A DNA stretch of 64,000 nucleotides from Shinisaurus crocodilurus (lineage: Eukaryota; Chordata; Lepidosauria; Squamata; Shinisauridae): NCBI GenBank assembly GCA_021292165.1, contig CM037879.1:24845817-24909816 (forward strand). Reading direction: 5' to 3'. The translations under genes and the position numbers were made by a program. Positions 22,708 through 32,928 of this stretch are shown piece after piece; positions within the stretch are counted from its first letter, which is position 1, and the number at the start of each line of letters is the position of its first letter. The notes beneath the pieces were generated by a model. That model made no database searches and was not told the DNA's origin. It worked only from the letters and a program-made list of their open reading frames with translations.

Positions 22708-22836
22708 CAGTGTTCTCCAACCTTGAGCCCCAGATGTTTTTGGCCTACAACTCCCAGCATGCCCCAGCCAGCTGGCTGGGGCATGCTGGGAGTTGTAGGC
22801 CAAAAACATCTGGGGACCCAAGGTTGGAGAACACTG
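22708..22836. mobile_element. Palindromic hAT-type MITE, exact 8-bp target duplication
   Basis: CAGTGTTCTCCAACC to GGTTGGAGAACACTG, two arms of 64 and 65 bp meeting at CCAGCCAG/CTGGCTGG without spacer. Flanked by CTCTAACC at 22700-22707 and at 22837-22844. Second insertion into the SINE at 21328-22857. Confidence 0.95.
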
Positions 22837-23953
22837 CTCTAACCATTATACCACAGGGGGAGAGATGTGAAGGCTCAGAAAAATCCCAGAAAGAGTAGGA
22901 AAAAACCACCCCCACCCCTGGACCACTTTTGTTTTTTCCAAAAAAATTGAACACCTTTGGATTATGAAATATTTTATTTTAGAATTTAAGACAAGTTGTT
23001 TATATATTATTACCCAGCTTTTACTCCCCCACAAATGTTTTCTAAAACCTATGTAATAAGACTTTCATAAAAAGACTAATGATAGTGAAGCCATGGGGGG
23101 AAATGTTTTTTAATCCTCTCTGTAAGATTCCCCGCATAGGTATTTCTTCCATTCCTTATTGAAATTATTGATCTAGTGTATGTTTTACTGAGAGACATTT
23201 AGGGATGCTCCAAGTCATGCTCAGTTTTCCAACCTCTAATTAGAGTCACCATGGAAGAAAATGTGCATTCTTGACAGTTGGATTTTGTTATACAGAGTCC
23301 CCGTGTTTCTGGGCTTATTCTGGTTAAATGTTTCAGCAGTCAGTTAATGTAGTTGTAATCTGAAACCCACATGTGAAAAAAACACTGTAGGTTATTCTGC
23401 CTCTGTTACCAGATGGTGATAGTCAAATTAGCTTTGAAGCTTGTATCTGTGGAACTCACTGCCACAATTTTTAATTAAGTTCTCAGTTAGACCTCACTGC
23501 TAGGGAATGCTGCCTCAGCCATAAAACCATTAACTTCTGCCACCAGAATAAACAGAATTAGGAAGTTCCCTAAACTTCCTCACAAATAGGAACAGATGTA
23601 GTACACCAGTCTTCCTCTACCTCCAGTTCTTCCTGCTTCTTCTGGCTTCTAAGATAGTTCAGGTGTTTAAGGGACTACTTGCTAAAGTTCCCCCTTCTCA
23701 GATATAAAATAGGAACCTAAAATATGTTACGTATAACTTGGTTTGCTCATAAAATTCTCGTCTTTGGTATGTATATTAAATTTATAGTTTATTCAGTTTA
23801 TTCAGTATAGTTTATTCAGACAATAATTACAAATGCACTAACTGAGTTTACTTTTAAAAGTTTTTAAATGTAAGGATAATTTTATGAGCAAACCAAATTA
23901 CGGTATACATAATATAACTTTAGGAACATATGGGCTGCTTTATATCCCTAAAG

Positions 23954-24088
23954 CAGCCTTCCCCAGCCTGGTGCCTCCAGATGTTTTGGACTGCAATGCC
24001 CAGCACTCCTGATCATTGGCCATGCTGCCTGAGGCTGATGGGAGCTGAGGTCCAACATATCTAGAGGGCACCAGGTTGGGGAAGGCTG
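23954..24088. mobile_element. Palindromic hAT-type MITE
   Basis: CAGCCTTCCCCAGCCTGG to CACCAGGTTGGGGAAGGCTG. Flanks ccctaaag (23946) and tcctaaag (24089), 7 of 8. Confidence 0.9.
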
Positions 24089-24408
24089 TCCTAAAGCAAG
24101 AAAGTGACTTTAGATCTGTAAAGAGCAGTAAAAAAAAAAAAAGTATTGCTTTCCCCCCTGTTTTCCCCAAAATTTCAATTTTTCCATGAACCCCCCCCCC
24201 CCCTTTTCCCCTCATGGTTTCAAAATTTTCAGAAATTGTACATCTCTACACGGGGCCCCACCTGTGCTCTCTAATGAGCCTTGCGTGAGTATTCAACGTA
24301 CAGCAGCAGCTTTGGACAGGCACTTGCTGCCCTTTGGTCCCTAGTCACAGACAGTCTACAGAAAGGGGCGTGCATCCTCCAGTTGCACATCGGCTGTGTT
24401 TTATAACG

Positions 24409-24544
24409 CAGTGTTCTCCAACCTTGGGTCCCTAGATGTTTTTTGGCCTACAGCTCCCAGCATGCCCCAGCCAGCATAGCTGGCTGGGGCATGCTGGGAG
24501 TTGTAGGCCAAAAACATCTGGGGACCCAAGGCTGGAGAACTCTG
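24409..24544. mobile_element. Palindromic hAT-type MITE
   Basis: CAGTGTTCTCCAACCTTGGG to GGCTGGAGAACTCTG with a CATAG spacer between the arms. Flanks ttataacg (24401-24408) and atataacg (24545-24552), 7 of 8. Confidence 0.92.
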
Positions 24545-24650
24545 ATATAACGGACTGATTAAGTTGCATTGTCTTGTTTATTATTTTATTTACAGTAGTT
24601 ATATGCTGCCCTATAACAAGTTCTCTGGGTGGTTTACAGCATTTTATTTG

Positions 24651-24820
24651 TGGCTTACGCTGGCTCAGCTTGTCTGAGCGTGGAAAGCTAAGCAGGGTCA
24701 GGCCTGGTTATTACTTGGATGGGAGACCCTCCTCTAGTTTCCTGCATTGAGCAGGGGGTTGGACGCGATAGCCTTGTTGTAGGCTCCTTCCAACTCTATG
24801 ATCTATGAAATCTATGAATT
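24651..24820 (+). mobile_element. 5S rRNA-derived SINE, copy 2 (most complete)
   Basis: TGGCTTACGCTGGCTCAGC, then GGAAAGCTAAGCAGGGTC and TTACTTGGATGGGAGACC (5S internal promoter boxes), CCTGCATTGAGCAGGGGG, a CR1-like tail and TCTATGAAATCTATGAA. Flanked by attttattt at 24641-24649 and 24818-24826, consistent with a target duplication. Confidence 0.9.
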
Positions 24821-24914
24821 TTATTTTTTTTTAAAAACAAAAACTCATTGCCATTGAAATACAATAAAAGAAAAGCACAACGGTAAGATGAAGACAGTTG
24901 ATTAAAACAAGAAA

Positions 24915-25085
24915 CAGACTTCAACCATCGGTCCATCGAGCCTCCATCTAGTGTACTTTGACTGGCAGCAGCTCTCCAAGCTCTGGGGTGCTTGTTCTGC
25001 TGCCTGAGATCCTTTTAACTGGCAGTGACTGACTTGGAGGAACATCAACATGCAAAGCATGTGTGCTGCCATTGAGCTAGAGTCC
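24915..25085 (-). mobile_element. tRNA-derived SINE
   Basis: On the - strand: CTCTAGCTCAATGGCAGC (A box), TGCTTTGCATGTTGATG, GGAGAGCTGCTGCCAGTC and TAGATGGAGGCTCGATGGACC. Diverged relative of 1508 and 53601. Confidence 0.7.
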
Positions 25086-25107
25086 CAATGAGGGAGGGGT
25101 GTGTAGA

Positions 25108-25110
<3 letters not shown>

Positions 25111-25151
<41 letters not shown>
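25111..25151. repeat. (GA)n microsatellite
   Basis: Uninterrupted GA dinucleotides, about 20 units. Confidence 0.95.
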
Positions 25152-25154
<3 letters not shown>

Positions 25155-26531
25155 CAATATGCCCTGAATTCAATCCAGATACCTCCCCCACCTCCCCAGG
25201 GGACAGAGGTAAGGGAAGATCTTGCACCTTCCCAAGCAACTTATTTTCTCTTTAGGGAGGTCTGCTTTGCATTTTTTGGGCAGGCGGGGGGAGCATCTTT
25301 GACTTATGCAGTGATGGCATTCAGCTTTCCTGGTCCTCAAGCACACAAAGGATTTCTCCGTAAGAGCTGATAGTGCGGTGTGATCATAAAGCTTCATCCC
25401 TCCTCCCTTTTCCTGCAGGCTCTAGATGGCTTTACTTTTGCTGCAGTGCAGGTTAGACTATAATGTGGCTAGGTACAGAAAGCACATAAATCCTTTTTGG
25501 GATTTCATAATCATTTTTTAAAATCATCCTTACAAGGCTTGAGAGTGAAGGAAAGAAGCTGATGGGATATAAGACTTTCATCTCCTTTGCCATAATTCCC
25601 CCCAAAGCTTCTAGTAAAAGTGAGGGTCTCCTCCCCCGCCCCCATTTTTCAGCAGTGTTGAGTATAAGAAATCCATTTCCCTGATGTGATGGCAGTTTTG
25701 AAAGTGTCTTTTTAACACAGACCTTGCCAGGAACAGTAGGACTAACCAGCATGAAGTTAAAGAATATCCTAACAGAAAATGCTAGGGATAGATTTAATAG
25801 AAGATGGTTTCTGAATTTTGCTTTCACAAACAAATTCTGTGGGCTTCCCTGAAGTGCAGAATTGCTCTTTATACCTAGAAGTCCCTTTAGTTGATATTAC
25901 GATCCATTATGAATAGGCAGGTCGCTGGAATGGAAGGGACTAGGTACCTGATGTTGAAAGCCTTCTTATTTGTTAATCAGCAAATTGAAAAACAAAGCAA
26001 GCTCCCATTTTCATTTCTTAACAAACTCCGCATGGATGCAGCATGGAAAGGGAAAAAAGTACTTCTGAAGAGTTAATTTGGAGGGTAAGCCACCTTGAGG
26101 ACTAGAACCTTTTTTTTTTTTTTTTAAGGAAAATAATAGCAGAGATGTCATTAATAGATGGCACATCCTTCCATGTCATTAGATAAGCAATAGCAATTGT
26201 GAGAACTAGCAACAAAATATACTGATGGATCATTTTGTTTGCCTTTCAGCTTCTCAGCCTGTTGGGTGTAGCTGTTGCACATCTGTAATCTGTGAACCTG
26301 GATTATATGAGCTTCCTAGCCCCGTTTCAAATATTTCTGTATGCTGCAGTATAGCTAATGCTTGGCCACACTTGTGGTTTTTAATTTTTACTTCTTCTGC
26401 TCTTTTTTTGTCCTTTTACCTCTAGATGAGGTTCAACCCTGTGAATACCCACTTCTCCAAGGAGAGTAACATTTCTTGCCTGGCAGGTGCTTTGACTCAT
26501 ACTGTTTGAGCTACCTTGTGACTCTCTAGGT

Positions 26532-26641
26532 CAGCCTTCCCCAACCTGGTGCCCTCCAGATGTGTTAGGCTACATAGTTGGCTGGGGCATTCTGGGAGTT
26601 GTAGTTGAACACAACTGGAGGGCACCAGGTTGGGAAGGCTG
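26532..26641. mobile_element. Palindromic hAT-type MITE
   Basis: CAGCCTTCCCCAACCTGGTG to CACCAGGTTGGGAAGGCTG. Flanks ctctaggt (26524) and ccctagat (26642), 6 of 8. The central core is shortened. Confidence 0.88.
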
Positions 26642-26902
26642 CCCTAGATATTTGGGCAAGCAGGCTGATAAACTTTTTAACTGGCAGGTTCATCTTCTGT
26701 ACTCCTTCCCTGCGAGGCGGTGCTGACGTTCGGGGAGTGCAGTCAACCACCTCTGCGGTCTCATCCTCTCTTTTGCTAATGTGTCCCTGCTGGGAAAATG
26801 TGAGAACATCACTGTGACAAAACGATCATGGAAGCAGCTGCATCTTTTCACAGATACTCTTCTAAGCAGAAGGGAGCCCCCAGGGGGGCACCTGTTTTGT
26901 TT

Positions 26903-27024
26903 TGAATCTTCTCTGACATGTCACTAATAGAATTGCAAGTTAGGTTTCCATGCAGAAACTTCATGAATCTTCTCTGACATGTCACTAGTAGAATTGCAAG
27001 TTAGGTTTCCATGTAGAAACTTCA
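26903..27024 (+). repeat. Tandem duplication, 2 x 61 bp
   Basis: Two adjacent 61-bp units starting TGAATCTTCTCTGACATGTC and ending AGAAACTTCA (26903-26963, 26964-27024), differing at two positions. The second unit ends where the CR1-like fragment begins. Confidence 0.95.
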
Positions 27025-27400
27025 CCAGAAGAGGCCTGGCCGAGTCGGAGCAGGGGGTCTATCTGGTCCAGCATCTGTTTTCCTATAGTGGGCAGCAGGA
27101 GGCCTCCGGAAAGCCCACAAGCAGGGCACAAAGGCAGTGGCCATCCCATACTGCAGCACTCCCAAACTGGAGGCCCTTCCAGATGTGCTGGACTACAATT
27201 CCCACCATACCCAGTGTGGATGATGGGGCTTGTAGTCCAGCACATCTGGAGGGGGCCTGGTTGGGGGAGGCTAATGGCCGCCAGAAGACTTGTCCTCCAA
27301 AAATTCATCTGTTCCCCTTTTGAAGGTCTCTAAGCTAGTGCCCATTAGCGCATCTTGTGGCAGAGAGTTCCTGTAAAATAATGAAGAATAGTGTAAACGA
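27025..27400 (-). mobile_element. CR1-like LINE fragment split by a MITE
   Basis: The - strand codes SLPQDALMGTSLETFKRG and DEFLEDKSSGGH at 27280-27370, the C-terminus of a CR1-like ORF2. The 3' UTR part (GCCCACAAGCAGGGCA, GGTCCAGCATCTG) lies at 27060-27130. A palindromic MITE separates the two. Confidence 0.7.
27160..27272. mobile_element. Palindromic hAT-type MITE nested in a LINE
   Basis: CCAGATGTGCTGGACTAC and GTAGTCCAGCACATCTGG are exact inverse copies. Outer ends ACTCCCAAACTGGAGG and GGGGCCTGGTTGGGGGAGG are degenerate. Confidence 0.8.
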
Positions 27401-27415
27401 GCGCTTCCTCTAGTA

Positions 27416-27613
27416 CAGGGGTGCAGAACCTTAGGCCTGGGAGGGCAAATCCGGCTTGCCTGGGGTTCCCCAAATGGCTGCACCCGCTTGCCCTGGCCAC
27501 TGATCATTTGGTGGTTTCCCGGCATTTGCATAGTCTTTTGCCCATTCTAAAAGGTTGAAATGTTTCTCCACTGGAATGCGGCCCTCGGACCGAGAGAGGT
27601 TCAACACCCCCTG
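27416..27613. mobile_element. hAT-type element, short copy
   Basis: CAGGGGTGCAGAACC to GGTTCAACACCCCCTG. Inside are CTAAAAGGTTGAAATG and CCACTGATCATTTGGTGG, the inverse of motifs in 14000-14340. Flanks ctctagta (27408) and ctctattt (27614). Confidence 0.8.
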
Positions 27614-27677
27614 CTCTATTTAATTCATTTATTTATTACATTTCTATACCGTCCAATAGCTGAAGCTCTCTCTAGTA

Positions 27678-27923
27678 CAGTAGTTCTCCAACCTTGGGTC
27701 CCCAGATGTTTTTGGCCTAAGCAGGGTCAAGCCTGGTTGTTACTTGGATAGGAGACCCCTCCTCTAGTTTCCTGCATTGAGCAGGGGATTGGACTCGATA
27801 GCCTTGTAGGCTCCTTCCAACTCCATGATCTATGAAATCTATGAAACTCCCAGCATGCCTGGCTGGGGCATGCTGGGAGTTGTAGGCCAAAAACATCTGG
27901 GGACCCAAGGTTGGAGAACACTG
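27678..27923. mobile_element. Palindromic hAT-type MITE, exact target duplication, split by a SINE
   Basis: CAGTAGTTCTCCAACC to GGTTGGAGAACACTG with CTCTAGTA at both 27670-27677 and 27924-27931. The left arm is interrupted after GGCCTA by the 5S-derived SINE. The MITE itself lies in an older repeat (TATACCGTCCAATAGC ... GAAGCTCTCT). Confidence 0.93.
27717..27845 (+). mobile_element. 5S rRNA-derived SINE, copy 3 (5' truncated)
   Basis: Starts inside the 5S A-box region (AAGCAGGGTCAAGCCTGG), then TTACTTGGATAGGAGACC, GATTGGACTCGATAGCC and TCTATGAAATCTATGAA. The MITE left arm continues after it at ACTCCCAGCATG. Confidence 0.88.
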
Positions 27924-28460
27924 CTCTAGTACGTCCTTTTCTAGTCTGTCCTTTCCTGTCACAGCTGCCCTTACTTAGAATTAACATCATCTGTAATGAG
28001 CCATGCATACGCTGTTTCTTTTTGACATGGCTCCACTGAAGCCAGGGCCGGGGGAATTGCCAGCCAGATGTGTCCCAGGGGCATTGAACTTCACAGCTTT
28101 TGGTGGGATCCCCCATGTTGTATTGGATGCACTCCTGGCTGGCTTGGCTTATTTCTGCTTAATCCCTCCTGCCCCCAAATGTTATTGGGAGGCATTGCTT
28201 CATGCAAGGTATACAGCACTCGCCACTAATAGTGTGCTTGAGGGACCATATTATTAATTTTATTTATATACCGCTCAACAGCCGAAGCTCTCTGGGCGGT
28301 TCACAATATTACAGGAAGATAGCGGTGAGTGCCATTTGATCTAGTCGTGTATTGCTCTATCTATGGGCCAGTGGCGAGAACCAGCCTAGAAGCTGCCCAC
28401 CCCTTTCTCTCTCAGATCTGCTACTGCAGTATTTGCCAGGCATGTGGAAATTCCTTACAC

Positions 28461-28596
28461 CAGCCTTCCACAACCTGGTGCTCTCCAGATGTTTTGGGCT
28501 GCAACTCCTAGCTTTCCTGACTGTTGGCCATGCTGGCTGGGGCTGATGGGGGTTGGAGGCCCAAACATCTGGAGGGCAGCAGTGCGGGAAAGTCTG
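28461..28596. mobile_element. Palindromic hAT-type MITE
   Basis: CAGCCTTCCACAACCTGGTG to GCGGGAAAGTCTG, core GGCCATGCTGGCTGGGG. Flanks ccttacac (28453-28460) and ccttatac (28597-28604), 7 of 8. Confidence 0.9.
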
Positions 28597-29061
28597 CCTT
28601 ATACCAAACTAGGAAATTTGCTATCTTTGCTTGTGTCCATTTCCCATCTATACCATCTCTGAGCCTTCATGTATACCTCCACGATATGCATGCTGGGTTC
28701 AAAGGAAACGGGAAGCCAATTGCCCTTGACCCCCTACTTACGAGCTTTGCAGCGGGATTTGACCTGCCCCTGTTGGAAGAGGATTATTAGACAAGACAAG
28801 ATGGACCTTTTGGGCTGGTCCAGTTGAACTCTTCTGACATTCTTTTGGATTAAGTTCATCTTCTTTTTGACAAATGTGGATGTCAGGTGGGAAATGGGGG
28901 GTTCACAAGTCAAGAGGACAATCCAAGCCTTGAGCAGAAGTTGCATGGTCTTGGTCCGGGAGCACAAGAGGCAGGGAATAGCATGAGACCCCCGGCAGGC
29001 AGGTCAGGTCAGTGAGCAGCACAAAGCAGGCACTGGTTTATGAATTTGATAACTTTATACC

Positions 29062-29175
29062 AGGGGTACGGAACGTGTAGCCTTCCAGGTGTTGGTGGAC
29101 TAGAATGCCCATCATCCCCCACCATTGGCTGTGCTGGCTAGGGCTGATGGGAGTTGCAGTCCACCAACATCTGGA
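29062..29175. mobile_element. Palindromic hAT-type MITE, right end missing
   Basis: CAGGGGTACGGAACGTGTAG start, GGTGTTGGTGGACTAG and inverse CAGTCCACCAACATC, core GGCTGTGCTGGCTAGGG. Confidence 0.75.
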
Positions 29176-29924
29176 TCTTTAGACCCCACCTTTTAACAAC
29201 TGGACACAACGTGAACTTGACATATTCACATCAAGCACAATCAGCCTAAAAACCAAATTATCTACAGAATCAGCAGTGGTTGAAAGCAGCGGCGGTAGCA
29301 GCATATCCAGTACAATCCATGATCTCCCTCCCCCACCCCCACAGAAGCCTGCTTAAATAAAACAGGTTTTTGTCACCCACCAAAAACAGGCGGCTTGAGC
29401 AGATGGCCGGATAAGACTTGCTCAGACGATAGCCTGGGCCTAGTCTGGAAGTTTGCCTTTCCAGCAGAGTCACCAGTAATCAGTCCGGAGAGTCTTGAGT
29501 GGGGGGCTGTCTCTGTAGAACACCGGGTGGCTCGGGTGGTTTTCAGCAGCTCATCCCTATTGCTTTTCCTGAAACTTCATCCACTTCGGGCAGTCCTGTC
29601 TACTCGTCTCTCTGGCTGGCAGCCTGCTGTGCGGGAGACTAGTATTGACTGCTGAGAATTAGGTCATGTCTGCCTTGGGACTTCCCTGGATCCCTGCTGT
29701 GGTCGTTTATCACTCAAGTGACAGAAGCAATATTCAAAGAAGGGATTGGGTTGCGCAAAGTTTTGCTGGATCTTCCCTTGTATGGACTGATCCCTCCACA
29801 CACACCCCGGCCGCCATACAGTACTTGGGGATCTTCATGGGTGCTGTCTGGTTTGAAGCAATCCTCATTATAAGCCCTGCCCGATTACCAGGCCTAGTCT
29901 CAGCATATGTATGTATGTATGTAT

Positions 29925-30110
29925 TTTATTTATTGTGTTTCTTATACCATCCAATAGCCAAAGCTCTCTGGGCGGTTCACAGAACAGAGTCAAAACCAAA
30001 AATATATATATATCAAAACATAGCAAAAAAAAAACTTACTTAAATAAACAGCTGCACAGTAAAAGGAAAGTAAAACTAACAGCAGTACTAAGATCTAAAA
30101 AGCACAACGC
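29925..30110 (-). repeat. Dispersed repeat, LINE-like, unclassified
   Basis: TTTATTTATTGTGTTTCTTA, CATCCAATAGCCAAAGC, TCTCTGGGCGGTTCACAG, then A-rich sequence. The same head occurs at 27630, 28252 and 43012. Confidence 0.5.
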
Positions 30111-30144
30111 AGTTTTAAAAAACTGAAGGCAGCCTTGGCTCCAG

Positions 30145-30214
30145 CTGGCTGGGGCATGCTGGGAGTTGTAGGTCCTTTTTTCTCTGTCTCAACTTGCATA
30201 GGATTGCGCCTTAA
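30145..30214. mobile_element. Half of a GCAATCCTAT-type MITE
   Basis: GGCATGCTGGGAGTTGTAGG to CTTGCATAGGATTGCGCC corresponds to the right half of 3967-4080. Confidence 0.7.
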
Positions 30215-30541
30215 GCCACCATTTAAATCTCCCACAGTGCCCCAGCGAGACACTGTTGGGGCATTATGGGAAGTTAAAATGATGGCTCAGAGGTCCAGCC
30301 TCCTGTCTTTGATTAGAGCGCTGCTGTTGCCCATTGCCAGGGAGGCCCGCCAGGGAAGCAGCCCAGCAGAAGGGATTTTGCCAGGGGCCTCCTCAAACCC
30401 TGGAGTGTTATATAGGCAGCGAAGTGCCAAATTCACTTGAGCTGTCTGTTGCCACGGAAAGGGGAACCATGATCCATAAATTGCAGTACCCTATTCTGAT
30501 TAAAAGACTTCATCATAATACCTTTTGAGGGCAGGAATACT

Positions 30542-30785
30542 GGCCAGCTGGTGTAGCACAGTGGTTAAGAGACTGAGCTGCACATTGGGAGGTCCCTAGT
30601 TCAAATCTCGCCTCTACCATAAACTCACAAGATGGTCTTGGACAAGCCACTCTCTCACGACCTCGGGGGTTTCCCCACCTGCAATATGGAGACAACAACG
30701 TTGTCTTAGCTCACTGTGGGGAGCGGGGTTGCAAGGATTACAACCGATAATGTGTGTTAAGCACTTTATAAATACTATGTGTTAT
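30542..30785 (+). mobile_element. Sauria-type SINE (near complete)
   Basis: GCTGGTGTAGCACAGTGG (A box), AGTTCAAATCTCGCC (B box), CTTGGACAAGCCACTCTC, TTGCAAGGATTACAACCG and the tail GCACTTTATAAATACTATG. The tRNA-like head is clear, but the sequence does not fold past the B box as a tRNA. Confidence 0.85.
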
Positions 30786-31945
30786 CAATTTATTGGATTG
30801 CTCCAGTGCACGTAGCAGTGTGCACCCCATGTATTCTTGCTGCTAGCTCCTTATTGGGATCTCATAGGCAGCCTGACTAAACTCTCCTTGTTGCCACTGA
30901 GACCCTGGTAGACTAGCTTTAGATTTACTGTGATGGGTGTGCAAAGCAGTGGCGGTGTGAGATGGCCTCCCAGCCCTGAAGCTCTGGGAGGCCATCTGCC
31001 CCACCACCCTGCTGTCCATGGGCACTTGCTGAAGTAAAGGCACGGGGGCCTTGATGATCTTTGTTGCCTCTGATCCCCTTGGATTAGCTGGCTTTTTGCC
31101 CACATGTGCTTCACCGCCTGCTGCCTCCCTGCCTTGAATCCTTCTGCCTGAGGGTTGTTGTTTTTCCTGAAATCAAGTGCCCTCCTCTCCCCTGTCCATG
31201 CATCCCTTTTTACAAATAAGGGTGTCCTTAGGAGACAGGGTCCTTTAAAGACACACACAGAGAGACTTTAGAACATATGTAAATTAGCATATGCAAATTT
31301 GTGCATTTTTTTTGTCCGGTGAGCCTGAGCCCCAGATCTTCTTGGTACCTAGTACCGCCTCGGTACAAAGTTCACCTGTATTCCAAATCGTTTGCTCTTC
31401 GGAGAAGGGCGGGTGTTATTCATGGGTCCCAAGTGCTAACAAAACCACATTACAAAATCTTTCCTGGACTGTATAACTTCAGATTGCGGATGGGGAATTT
31501 GTTTTTATGATTTGAAATGCTCCCTCACATGAAGTAGATCCCTACATTTAGAAGACTTGAGATTGTATCTCTACATAGCCAGTCTCTTCAGTTATTCTTG
31601 GATGAGGTGTGATGTGGCATAGGACAACACTGCATTGCCTTCACAGGCAAGTTGGTGGAGAAAGGTTCTGGTCTAGCTAATTTTCAGTGCACATGGAATT
31701 TGTGTGAGGGAACATTCAAAAACATGCTCTGTGGTGGTACAGTCCCCAAAGGCTTCACCGTGTGATTTTTGCTGAAAGTGTTAATCAGTCCTTGGGCTGT
31801 GAAATGGATCATACTGTGGACACAACATGCCTTTCGTTAATATTTGTTCGGACATTGAGATGAAGTGAATCAGTCTTTAATCTACCACATTTGTTAATGA
31901 AGTTTACGTTGTTAACCAAAGTGGTTTAAGTTGAACGAATGGGTA

Positions 31946-32010
31946 TCCAATGTTAGTTTAACTTAAGTCCCATTCATTTCAATGGGTCTCCTTTAAGTAA
32001 GACTAACACT
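31946..32010. mobile_element. Half-copy of the inverted-repeat MITE at 8133
   Basis: TTAAGTCCCATTCATTTCAA, TGGGTCTCC and AAGTAAGACTAACACTGG match the right arm of 8133-8266. Confidence 0.65.
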
Positions 32011-32023
32011 GGACATGATGGGA

Positions 32024-32206
32024 AGGATCCAATGGTGTCTGGCCACTAGTGCTAATGATGTTGCTCTAGCATAAAACAATACTCACACTGTGTAACTAGC
32101 GCAATGGGAAGAAGCAGCCATTTGCCATTGTTCTAGTTACATCATGCAAGCATTGCTTTATGCTAGTGCAACAACATTAGCGCTTGTGGCTGGACACCAT
32201 AGGGTA
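32024..32206. mobile_element. Long inverted-repeat MITE
   Basis: Left arm AATGGTGTCTGGCCACTAG ... GCTCTAGCATAAAACAATAC; right arm GCATTGCTTTATGCTAGTGC ... GTGGCTGGACACCATAG. Arms of about 60 bp. It ends 114 bp before exon 9. Confidence 0.85.
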
Positions 32207-32320
32207 CTACTCATTCCAAAGAATTTTAAATGATCAATTATAATGAGATAAATACGGCTATAGAATCTTTGATGGCTGCTTTTAAAATCTTCTGTGGAAA
32301 TTTTCTCCCTTATATCCCAG

Positions 32321-32444
32321 GTGGAAAGCCATGAATACCTCGTGAAATCTTCCATTGACCCAAGCCTTGCTGAGTTGAGAGAGAATATGGATAAGCTGGA
32401 GGAAAAAATGCAGGGCGTGCTAAAGACTGCAGCCAAGGAACTAA
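32321..32444 (+). CDS. MSH2: MSH2 exon 9 (lever to clamp)
   Basis: Reads [19 protein letters not shown], then [22 protein letters not shown], matching the human stretch VENHEFLVKPSFDPNLSEL and onward. This is the start of the clamp, the helical tip that closes around DNA. The length is 124 nt, as in human exon 9. The acceptor is tatatcccag and the donor gtatgt at 32445. It starts on a full codon and leaves one base. The clamp helices are more diverged from human than the ATPase exons, which is normal for the family. Confidence 0.96.
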
Positions 32445-32796
32445 GTATGTTGGGATGGGATTTGTTTTTTTCACAAAATGCTTTGAGAGTTGTTGTTTTT
32501 CCAAAGTCACTTTTCCCCAATCCAATATGCAAGAACACTTCATATTCTCAAATGCTACGCTGGGTTTATTTGAAATCTGTTCTTGAATGTTTATCAGGGT
32601 CACTCCAGTGAGAAGAGCAGTAGTGGTGGATGGACTTCCTTGAAAGACGGCTTGTCCACCACCATTAATCTTTCTTTACTTGCAATGTATAGCCACAGGA
32701 GAATTGGGGGTTTTCTAAGAGGTCCGCTCTCAGTTCATGAATGAAACCCAGCAGGCCTTGCCAGCACCCTGACTGAATTCAGTGTACACCCTAAAT

Positions 32797-32928
32797 CAGC
32801 CTTCCCCAACCTGGTGCCTCTTAGATGTGTTAAACTACAACCCCCATCACCCCAGCCAGTGTGGCTGGCTGGGGTGATGGGAGTTGGCAGTCCAGCACAT
32901 TCAGAGGGCACCAGGTTAGGGAAGGTTG
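32797..32928. mobile_element. Palindromic hAT-type MITE
   Basis: CAGCCTTCCCCAACCTGGTG to CACCAGGTTAGGGAAGGTTG, core CCCCAGCCAGTGTGGCTGGC. Flanks ccctaaat and ccgtagaa, weakly similar. Confidence 0.85.

Larger units (their letters stand above)
21328..22857 (-). mobile_element. Sauria-type SINE broken by two MITEs
   Basis: Three pieces read in order: 21328-21458 (TTATATCCCGCCTTTCC to GTAGGTTAGGCAGAGAG), 22618-22707 (TGACTGGCCCAAAGTCACTC to CCAACCCTCTAACC) and 22837-22857 (CTCTAACCATTATACCAC, the A-box end of the tRNA-like head in reverse). The gaps are the MITEs at about 21460-22617 and at 22708-22836. Confidence 0.85.
19031..32320 (+). other. MSH2 intron 8
   Basis: 13290 bp, the largest complete intron in the window and the densest in nested transposons. 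Nothing nameable in about 20100-21325, 22860-23940, 25160-26520, 28610-29060, 29180-29920 and 30790-31940, apart from low-complexity runs. Confidence 0.9.

Noticed and set aside
24651..24740. Possible 5S rRNA gene
   Set aside because: Only the 3' half of 5S is well preserved, the 5' part is shortened, and it is fused to a CR1-like tail.
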